Shown here piece after piece: positions 33,149 through 38,804 of a stretch of 38,804 nucleotides of DNA (positions are counted from its first letter, which is position 1; the number at the start of each line of letters is the position of its first letter). The notes under the pieces were generated by a model. That model worked only from the letters and a program-made list of their open reading frames with translations. It searched no databases and was not told the DNA's origin. The position numbers were made by a program, and so were the translations under genes. Origin of the DNA: DAOVGZ01 sp964477815. Lineage in GTDB: Bacteria; Babelota; Babeliae; Babelales; Vermiphilaceae. Location: the NCBI GenBank assembly GCA_964477815.1, contig CAYZEO010000006.1, positions 1 through 38,804 on the forward strand, written 5' to 3'.

Positions 33149-33724
33149 ATGGAAATGAAAAGAAGATCACTTAAGGTAGTTGCAGCAGTTGCTTTGGCAA
33201 TTGGTTTGACGGGTGGAATTGCTTATTATATGACAAGGCCCTGTTGCCCGGTTTCTGATTTTGTTTCTCAGAGAGATAGAAAAGAAATGTTGAAAATATT
33301 TTATGATGATTGGTATTGGCTGTTTCCTGGCTCTGACTATTCACCTGAATATATTTTGGATACAAAATCTCCTGGCAAGGAGGCATATCAGGCCCAATAT
33401 AGAGGAAAGCTTCAGATAAAAGTTTTACGTAAGGATGGTAAATTGGCTGGATTTACAACTTACTATAAAAAGAATTTTTATGAGGGTCAGATTCAATTTG
33501 TTGCAGTTTCTCCTGCATTCAGAAGAAAAGGGTATGGGCAAATGTTGACTGTTTGTGCTGTCAAAGGTTTATTTGCTATGGGATGCAAAAAAGCCTCTCT
33601 CCTTACTAGACTAAACAATGAAAAGGCTCGTCGCATTTACGAACGGCTTGGATTTAAAGAAACTAGTCGCGATGATGACGGTTTCATATATTATTCCGTA
33701 ACCCCAAAAGATTTTAAGGGTTAA
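33149..33724 (+). CDS. GNAT acetyltransferase with N-terminal signal/anchor
   Basis: 191 residues from ATG 33149, with AAGGA seven bases before. N-terminus: basic residues, then a hydrophobic span (about 9-29) followed by a CC pair. The GNAT core has the acetyl-CoA loop SPAFRRKGYGQMLT and the closing ARRIYERLGFKE. This is the same design as the protein at 7232-7876, so they form a small family of exported or membrane-tethered acetyltransferases. Substrate unknown. It ends with a four-base overlap of the convergent gpmI. Confidence 0.8.
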   Translation: MEMKRRSLKVVAAVALAIGLTGGIAYYMTRPCCPVSDFVSQRDRKEMLKIFYDDWYWLFPGSDYSPEYILDTKSPGKEAYQAQYRGKLQIKVLRKDGKLAGFTTYYKKNFYEGQIQFVAVSPAFRRKGYGQMLTVCAVKGLFAMGCKKASLLTRLNNEKARRIYERLGFKETSRDDDGFIYYSVTPKDFKG

Positions 33725-35235
33725 TCCGTACGCTTCATTTCTTGCGCAATTGGAAGCCCCATGTTCTTTAAAATAAAGGGTGCGATGTCGGACAGTTGTT
33801 TAAGTGGGAGTTGTTCTGTTGATCCTGCAAGATTTTTTCTGATCATAATAAATGGAACTGGACTTGTTGTATGGGCGGTGTGAGGCTGCCCTGTTTTTTT
33901 ATCCATCATTTTTTCTGCATTGCCATGGTCTGCTGTGATGTACAGTGTTCCGTCCATTTTATTGACAATCTGTTCGTACAATTTTTTTAGTTCGTGATCA
34001 AGAAATTCAACAGCTTTTATTGTTGCTTCAAGATTTCCTGAATGTCCAACCATGTCTGCGTTTGCATAGTTAATAAGATAAAAATCTTTGGGATCGGTTT
34101 TGAGTGATTTCAAGACATGTTCTGTTATTTGGTTTGCCGACATTGCTGGCTTATCAACATAATTTTTTGTTCTAATTGAATCTACAAGAATTCGAGTTTC
34201 GTTTTCTAGCGCGCCCTCTCTTCCTCCGCAAAAAAAGTATGTAACGTGTGCATATTTTTCGGTTTCTGCGATGGAATATACTGTCTTTTTATTTTTATGA
34301 AGAACATCCATGAGAGTGTTGATGGTTGATGATTTTTTGTATAAAGAATCGGTTGCAAGCTCTTTGGAATATTGTACAGGTGTGATAAAAAAGGCTGTTT
34401 TTATATTTCCTTGTTTTTTTGAATCAAGAAATAGCTTTGTTAATTGTCGTGCTCGATCTGGTCGTGTATTGAAAAAAATAATTCCGTCACCGTTTTTAAC
34501 AATAGCGTCCTGGTTCAGTTGAGTTGGTTCAATAAATTCGTCGGTAATATTATTGTGGTAGTTCTTTTCAAGAAGTTCCTGCCAGTCTGAGAAGGAAGCT
34601 TTTTGGCGTTGAGTGAGCACTTCGTAACTTTTTTTTGTTCGATCCCAGTTGTTATCTCGGTCCATTGCGTAAAATCGCCCGTGTATTGAACCGATTTTTC
34701 CAAAGCCAAGTTGTTGAAGTTTTTCATCAAGTTGCGAAATATAGGTGTTTGCTGAGCGTGGGGGGGTGTCTCGTCCATCCAAAAAAGGATGAATAACGAT
34801 TTTTGTAATACCGTGCTTTCGTGCTGACTGCAAAAAGGCAAACAAGTGCTTAATATTACTATGGACACTTGCGTCAGAAAGAAGGCCCATGATGTGCAGT
34901 GTTTTGCCGGAATTTTTTAAGTTCTCCATGTTTTTGTTCAAAATATGGTTTTTGAAAAAAGTTTCATCATCGATAGCTTTTTGAATAATTGATATTGGCT
35001 GATCCACAATTCTTCCCGCTCCAATGGTCAGATGTCCGACTTCCGAATTGCCTATTGTCCCACTAGGTAGCCCCACAGCCTCTCCTGAAGCAGACAAAAA
35101 TGCATGAGGATATATTTTTTGCCAAATATCTAGGTTAGGTGTTTTTGCTAAAAAAACGGCATTATACTCAGTTTGAGCATTATATCCGAGTCCATCCAGA
35201 ATTACTAAAACGGTTGGTTTTTTCTCATTTTTCAT
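33721..35235 (-). CDS. gpmI: 2,3-bisphosphoglycerate-independent phosphoglycerate mutase
   Basis: Interconverts 3- and 2-phosphoglycerate in glycolysis with two metal ions. 504 residues from the ATG at 35235, preceded by GGAG; an upstream in-frame extension of 23 residues is unlike the family. Catalytic features: VILDGLGY (Asp14), phospho-Ser in GTIGNSEVGH (Ser64), HPFLDGRDTPP, and the metal block DHGNAEKM near the C-terminus. Its presence indicates at least lower glycolysis in this reduced genome. Confidence 0.96.
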   Translation of the reverse strand: MKNEKKPTVLVILDGLGYNAQTEYNAVFLAKTPNLDIWQKIYPHAFLSASGEAVGLPSGTIGNSEVGHLTIGAGRIVDQPISIIQKAIDDETFFKNHILNKNMENLKNSGKTLHIMGLLSDASVHSNIKHLFAFLQSARKHGITKIVIHPFLDGRDTPPRSANTYISQLDEKLQQLGFGKIGSIHGRFYAMDRDNNWDRTKKSYEVLTQRQKASFSDWQELLEKNYHNNITDEFIEPTQLNQDAIVKNGDGIIFFNTRPDRARQLTKLFLDSKKQGNIKTAFFITPVQYSKELATDSLYKKSSTINTLMDVLHKNKKTVYSIAETEKYAHVTYFFCGGREGALENETRILVDSIRTKNYVDKPAMSANQITEHVLKSLKTDPKDFYLINYANADMVGHSGNLEATIKAVEFLDHELKKLYEQIVNKMDGTLYITADHGNAEKMMDKKTGQPHTAHTTSPVPFIMIRKNLAGSTEQLPLKQLSDIAPFILKNMGLPIAQEMKRTD

Positions 35236-35558
35236 CAAAATCAGCTCCAGCAGAGGGTTTTGCTTTTTTATAGCAAACGTACCATTTTTCGTTCCTTTTA
35301 GCACAGTATGTCTGCGCTATTGCTATTTGAAGCGATGTTCTGGCAGGCGGAGGTCTCATGGTGAGGGAGTTTTGGGGCTCGCAATTTCAAATAGAATGGC
35401 TTTGCGGTTGACAAAAAATCTAAATTTGATAGCCTGAAAACAAGGTGGTATGAATGGAGGTTTATCATACTATTTTTCAAAAAAGATCGAGGCGTTAGGC
35501 CGACTTTTGCGTGGAGGTTGATGGAGTTTAAAATTATTATAGGGGCAAAAGGGATATC
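35236..35558. other. Gene-free stretch of 323 bp with inverted repeats
   Basis: CTATTTGAA (35323-35331) and TTCAAATAG (35386-35394) form a perfect 9-bp inverted repeat around a G-rich centre. TTGACA at 35408 is a perfect -35 box, but a convincing -10 is not found at 16-18 bp. GTATGA and TCATAC (about 35449-35471) could pair further on. It may be the promoter and leader of the secreted-protein gene at 35559. No coding capacity on either strand that I accept. Confidence 0.4.
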
Positions 35559-36047
35559 ATGAAAAAATTATATAGTTTAGGTCTTCTTATAGGTTTGTTA
35601 GTTTCTGGTAGTGCAGTAGCTATGAATGGTCAAGATGATCAATATAAAACTCCAACACAAGGTTTCAATTTTGTTCAGGTTACAGAGACGGTTTCTCCGT
35701 CAAGTTTTACTAATGTGAACAGGAACCTTCTTTTTGAGTTTAATTCTTGCGTGGAAAATTGCCCATCGCCACAAAAGAAGATTAACAAGAAGTTGCATTT
35801 CAAAAAGAAGAAACCTAAAGGAAATAATGGGGACAAAGGAATAGTAAGCTTTAGAGTTTGGCAGGAGATTGGCAAGCATATAGATGAGATAAATGCTAAA
35901 GTAGAACCAAATTTTGGCATATCCGAGCCTTTGCCAAAAACTGAAAAAGAAAAGAGAAAAGAACTGTCTAATAGCAATGTTGTCAATTGGAAAAAGAAGA
36001 AAAAGAACTTTTTCTTTCGTCTACCGCAACATTTTAAATTTAATTAA
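35559..36047 (+). CDS. Secreted Lys-rich protein, first of a paralogous pair
   Basis: 162 residues. Signal peptide (about 1-21) with cleavage after AVA, followed by MN. The mature part has KTPTQGFNFVQV, then RNLLFEF and a Lys-rich block (KKLHFKKKKPKGN). The next gene shows KTPECGYSFVWV, RKLIFDD and KKVFKIKKKN in the same order, so both share one ancestor. Two Cys are present in CVENC. GGGG precedes the ATG. Family and role unknown. Confidence 0.65.
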   Translation: MKKLYSLGLLIGLLVSGSAVAMNGQDDQYKTPTQGFNFVQVTETVSPSSFTNVNRNLLFEFNSCVENCPSPQKKINKKLHFKKKKPKGNNGDKGIVSFRVWQEIGKHIDEINAKVEPNFGISEPLPKTEKEKRKELSNSNVVNWKKKKKNFFFRLPQHFKFN

Positions 36048-36064
36048 AATGAATGTTTGATGCT

Positions 36065-36643
36065 ATGAAGAAAAATCTATTTATTCTAAGTTTTTTTATT
36101 GGATTGTCTTTGTCTTGTAGCTCTTTTATTGCTATGAATCATAAAGATGAAATTGGTCCATGGAGTCCAAAGTATCCATCTCCTTTATTGTCTGATTTTG
36201 ACGGAAATGGTGATGTTGAATGTTTCGATGAGAGTTTTTGTAAAGAAGATAATTCACAAAATTATGATTTTCATATGGAGTCGCCAAAAACGCCAGAGTG
36301 TGGTTACTCTTTTGTTTGGGTATTTGATGATGAGAAGGTGAATAATGAGGATGAGCAAGAAGATGGAAAGAGGGTTCATGTAAAAAAAGAAGATCCAGTT
36401 TTCAGAAAACTTATATTTGATGATGAGGAAGCTCCTAAAGAAAAAAAGGTTTTCAAGATAAAGAAAAAAAATATCTATCGAAGAAAAGATCGGGGTAGAG
36501 GTTTGAAGACTTTTTCCAAGAGGAAAAGTGCGCAGAGAAAAAAGAAAAAAGAAGTTGAGATAATGTTAGAGAAAGATAAAAGATCTTTTGTTTCTCTAAA
36601 AAATATTAGTTTTTCAGAAGAGCAAAAAAATTTTCAAAAGTAG
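36065..36643 (+). CDS. Secreted Lys-rich protein, second of a paralogous pair
   Basis: 192 residues from ATG 36065, chosen because the signal peptide starts with MKKN; an ATG 12 bases upstream is in frame. Signal peptide (about 1-20) ends in IAMN like the first of the pair. An acidic middle (DEEAPKEKK) is followed by dense basic clusters (YRRKDRGRG, KRKSAQRKKKK) that resemble nuclear localisation signals, although basic clusters also occur in nucleic-acid binders. It is closed by an intrinsic terminator. Role unknown. Confidence 0.65.
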   Translation: MKKNLFILSFFIGLSLSCSSFIAMNHKDEIGPWSPKYPSPLLSDFDGNGDVECFDESFCKEDNSQNYDFHMESPKTPECGYSFVWVFDDEKVNNEDEQEDGKRVHVKKEDPVFRKLIFDDEEAPKEKKVFKIKKKNIYRRKDRGRGLKTFSKRKSAQRKKKKEVEIMLEKDKRSFVSLKNISFSEEQKNFQK

Positions 36644-36670
36644 CTATCGATCTTAAATTTTTTGTTTTTG

Positions 36671-36706
36671 AAAGAGTCCAACAAAAAAAGTCGGGCTCTT
36701 TTTTTT
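36671..36706 (+). terminator. Intrinsic terminator
   Basis: AAAGAGTCC (36671-36679) pairs with GGGCTCTTT (36693-36701), one G-U pair included, and runs into eight or more T. It ends the paired secreted-protein genes. Confidence 0.85.
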
Positions 36707-36811
36707 GTTCAATTTTTCCGCATTGTCACATCTTGTAATTTTTGCAGATCCAACTATGCTGACTCGTTGTTTGTAATTGTCAGTTCAACCTCTTGAAAAG
36801 GAGAGAGTCGT

Positions 36812-37717
36812 ATGATGAAGAGGTCTTTGCTTATTGTGTTACTTGGTAGCCTGTTTCTAGCGGACATGAGAGCTGATGAGGAGCTTGATGTTAAACAGTT
36901 GTTGGCTCGTGTAGACCTTGTGCTTTTTGTACTAAAAAGAAACACGTTGTGCATGGAGCGTTATCGTTTGGATGAGCTTGATTCAGAAATTAATCAAATT
37001 TCTAGAGAGATGTCAGAAAAACACTGTGTTTTCAAAATAAAGATGAGAGGCGCAAATTCTCGAGCAAACTGTGTTGCGTGGGATAATGGAGAGCTTGCAC
37101 GGTTAAAAATTATTACAAGTGCACGGTCAGGTAAAAAAAATGATAGAGCGTACTATCTTCCTATTGATAGGGTGATTCCTGAGGAGTTTCAGACTGAAGA
37201 ACTTGCTCTTGTTTGTTTTGATTGTGCCGTGGAACATTCAAATCTTCTAAAAACAAAACGAGGGCGCCCTCGCAAATTGTGGAGATCGCGCATTACTGTT
37301 GCTATACCGGCGGTTGAGGGACAACTTTCTATGGATTTAATTGTTGATGGAAAGGTTGATGCTGCATGTGGTTTCTTCATACAAAATGATATTTTTGAGG
37401 GTGGCATTCCTTTGACCGGTAAAATGGACATGTGGGAAGCAATAAATAAAGGCGTACTTGTTACAAATGGGGAGTCGGTTCAAGTTGATTATGATAATTC
37501 TGAATCGATATCTGAGGTTGAACAGGAAGTTGTTGTTCAAGAAGTTGATGTAAAAACTGAAGTGGAATCGGATGTTCTACTTGCCTCAGATGTTCAAAAA
37601 GAACCTTTGAATCAAGAAAAAGAAAAAGAAAACCTGTCGCTTTGCGATAGAATCAATTCCTTCATTGTGGCTACAAAAAACTGCATGGTTTCCTCGTGGC
37701 ATAAAATATGGGGTTGA
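36812..37717 (+). CDS. Secreted protein with an AT-hook-like RGRPRK core
   Basis: 301 residues, AAAAGGAGAG before the ATG. Signal peptide (about 1-21, ending MRA). A helical stretch with repeated charges (about 23-70) is followed by a mixed domain with several Cys. TKRGRPRKLWRSR (about 148-160) holds RGRP, the core of the AT-hook that binds the minor groove of AT-rich DNA. An acidic, Val-rich region (about 225-270) precedes a short C-terminal segment. No family recognised. Own terminator follows. The AT-hook reading is from a short motif only. Confidence 0.7.
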   Translation: MMKRSLLIVLLGSLFLADMRADEELDVKQLLARVDLVLFVLKRNTLCMERYRLDELDSEINQISREMSEKHCVFKIKMRGANSRANCVAWDNGELARLKIITSARSGKKNDRAYYLPIDRVIPEEFQTEELALVCFDCAVEHSNLLKTKRGRPRKLWRSRITVAIPAVEGQLSMDLIVDGKVDAACGFFIQNDIFEGGIPLTGKMDMWEAINKGVLVTNGESVQVDYDNSESISEVEQEVVVQEVDVKTEVESDVLLASDVQKEPLNQEKEKENLSLCDRINSFIVATKNCMVSSWHKIWG

Positions 37718-37747
37718 TTTCATTTATAAAAAATAGTCTTTTGCGAG

Positions 37748-37774
37748 AAGGCTCCTCTACAAGGAGCCTTTTTT
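37748..37774 (+). terminator. Intrinsic terminator
   Basis: AAGGCTCCT (37748-37756) pairs with AGGAGCCTT (37762-37770) around CTACA, followed by a T-run. It lies 30 bp after the AT-hook-like secreted protein. Confidence 0.88.
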
Positions 37775-37849
37775 CTTGCTTGACAGATGGGAACCTGATA
37801 ACATTTTTCATCATATCTTTTTATAATCAAGCTAATACATGGAGATTGT

Positions 37850-38173
37850 ATGAAAAAGTGTTTTTTCCCGCTACTATTGGTGTGCTGTTTGAGTACAATG
37901 AGTGTGCGTGGAGAATCTGTGGAAAGTCATTCTAATAAAGTGGTTGCTTATGAAGAACAGGAAATGTTTGATGAGTTTGATTCTCTTGTTGACGATGCGA
38001 TTAGCAGGGGTGTTCTAAAGAAAAAAATTGAGTTTAAAAAACCAACACGGTTGAAGCTGATGCTTGCAAAAATGGGTATGCCTCTTATTCGATTTTATTC
38101 CTATATTGTTTTGAAATATAGGGCGTTTGCAAAGTGGTTAGCTGTTTGGTGGTATGGCAAGAAAACATCTTAA
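37850..38173 (+). CDS. Small secreted protein, unknown function
   Basis: 107 residues, GGAG before the ATG. Signal peptide (about 1-21) with two Cys in its core, then an acidic helix (EEQEMFDEFDSLVDDA) and a basic, aromatic C-terminus (LKYRAFAKWLAVWWYG) that could sit on a membrane surface. TTGACA at 37780 and TATAAT at 37822 are promoter-like but not correctly spaced as a pair. rsmE begins six bases after its stop, so both are likely on one transcript. Confidence 0.65.
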   Translation: MKKCFFPLLLVCCLSTMSVRGESVESHSNKVVAYEEQEMFDEFDSLVDDAISRGVLKKKIEFKKPTRLKLMLAKMGMPLIRFYSYIVLKYRAFAKWLAVWWYGKKTS

Positions 38174-38179
38174 ATCCTT

Positions 38180-38804
38180 ATGAAACATACATTTGCCTTT
38201 TATTTTCCCGATTTGGGCAAAATAGAAAGATCTTTTGTTTCCGTTGGTCCTGGTCAACCAATTGCGTTTGAAGATGAAGGATTGCTTTACAGAATTACTC
38301 GTATTGTTCGTATGAAGCCGGGGCAGGTATGTATTTTATTTGATCGTGAACTATCTATTGAGTTAGAGCTACGCTCTTTTATTGGAAAAAAAGGCATTGA
38401 AGGTGTTTTATTACGTTCAAGTAAAAATCGTATTTTCAAACCAGAAATCACTTTTTGGTTGCCGTTGTTAAAGCGGGATCAATTTGAAGCCGCGCTTTAT
38501 ACCCTTGTTGAGCTGGGTGCAAATGTTGTTCAGCCAGTTATTACTGCAAAAACACAGCGGAAGTGGGGTGGTGCTAAGGAGTTGAAACGGGCAAAAAAAA
38601 TTATGATTGGAGCTGCTGAGCAGTCAAAAAATTTTGCATTTCCACTGTTGAATAAACCTTTGAGCTTGCAAGAGTGTTGCGAAATTATTGATCAAGATCA
38701 AAAGATATTTTTTGATCTTGATGGAGAACCTGTATCTCACATTGTTCAAATGACTGATGATAGGCCGTTGCTTTTGATGATAGGGCCTGAAGGCGATTTG
38801 ATTC
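38180..38804 (+). CDS. rsmE: 16S rRNA m3U1498 methyltransferase RsmE, 3' end outside window
   Basis: Methylates U1498 of 16S rRNA in the assembled 30S subunit using S-adenosylmethionine. 208 residues are visible and the frame is open at the window edge. Family blocks: HTFAFYFPD at the start, GLLYRITRIVRMKPGQ (PUA-like domain), then the SPOUT part LPLLKRDQFEAALYTLVELGANVVQPVITA, GAAEQS and the AdoMet knot IGPEGD. The last two motifs fix the identity. About 30 C-terminal residues are missing. Confidence 0.9.
   Translation, partial: MKHTFAFYFPDLGKIERSFVSVGPGQPIAFEDEGLLYRITRIVRMKPGQVCILFDRELSIELELRSFIGKKGIEGVLLRSSKNRIFKPEITFWLPLLKRDQFEAALYTLVELGANVVQPVITAKTQRKWGGAKELKRAKKIMIGAAEQSKNFAFPLLNKPLSLQECCEIIDQDQKIFFDLDGEPVSHIVQMTDDRPLLLMIGPEGDLI

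Noticed and set aside
35298..35480. 60-residue minus-strand frame upstream of gpmI
   Set aside because: No ribosome site and it spans the inverted repeats of the gap; more likely non-coding.
1..38804. CRISPR arrays, complete insertion sequences, standard tRNA or rRNA genes
   Set aside because: I looked for regularly spaced repeats, transposase motifs and cloverleaf signatures. Only tmRNA has a tRNA-like end, and no array or transposase is seen.

Overview
The window looks like a chromosome segment of a reduced, host-associated diderm bacterium, low in GC with long A/T runs. Diderm features are a carbohydrate-type outer-membrane porin, SecF and many Sec signal peptides. My best guess is a member of Dependentiae (TM6/Babeliae). 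This rests on the mix of a class II photolyase, Fic proteins, aspartate/alanine exchange and many short Lys-rich secreted proteins of no known family. It is an inference from gene content, since no 16S gene or alignment is available here.

Layout. 1-1.5 kb: a paralogous pair of membrane proteins and a third membrane protein. 1.6-7 kb: a class II photolyase, two Fic proteins with C-terminal winged helices, each preceded by its own repeat array that looks like an operator, and small secreted or membrane proteins. 7-15 kb: an accessory metabolic block holding a membrane-anchored GNAT, an aspartate/alanine antiporter (aspT) with aspartate 4-decarboxylase (aspD), a frameshifted AAA/DUF4143 pseudogene, an OprB-type porin, a 217-bp hairpin repeat, and a second AspT that lacks exactly the cytosolic RCK/TrkA-C region. 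15-21.9 kb: two small secreted proteins, a secreted HAD phosphatase-like protein, typA, trpS and membrane or secreted unknowns. 22-31 kb: a candidate stand-alone small RNA with consensus promoter and T-run end, rpmA, secF, rho, tsaD, a DUF2062 protein, smpB, two tandem mini-secreted proteins, tmRNA (ssrA), rnhB and a LexA/CI-like repressor whose cleavage serine is missing. 31-38.8 kb: rpsF-rpsR, truA, a second anchored GNAT, gpmI, four secreted proteins of unknown function (one with an AT-hook-like core) and rsmE running off the end.

How it works together. AspD and AspT form the known aspartate-in, alanine-out cycle: decarboxylation consumes a cytosolic proton and the exchange is electrogenic, so imported aspartate becomes proton motive force. 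In a host-dependent cell this would turn host aspartate into energy. The porin and the RCK-less second antiporter lie next to it and may belong to the same nutrient economy. The many secreted Lys-rich proteins, anchored GNATs, secreted HAD protein and Fic proteins are candidates for host interaction, but nothing in the sequence proves a target. The rest is housekeeping for translation (TypA, TrpS, L27, S6, S18, TruA, TsaD, SmpB/tmRNA, RsmE), transcription termination (Rho), secretion (SecF), DNA repair (photolyase, RNase HII) and glycolysis (GpmI).
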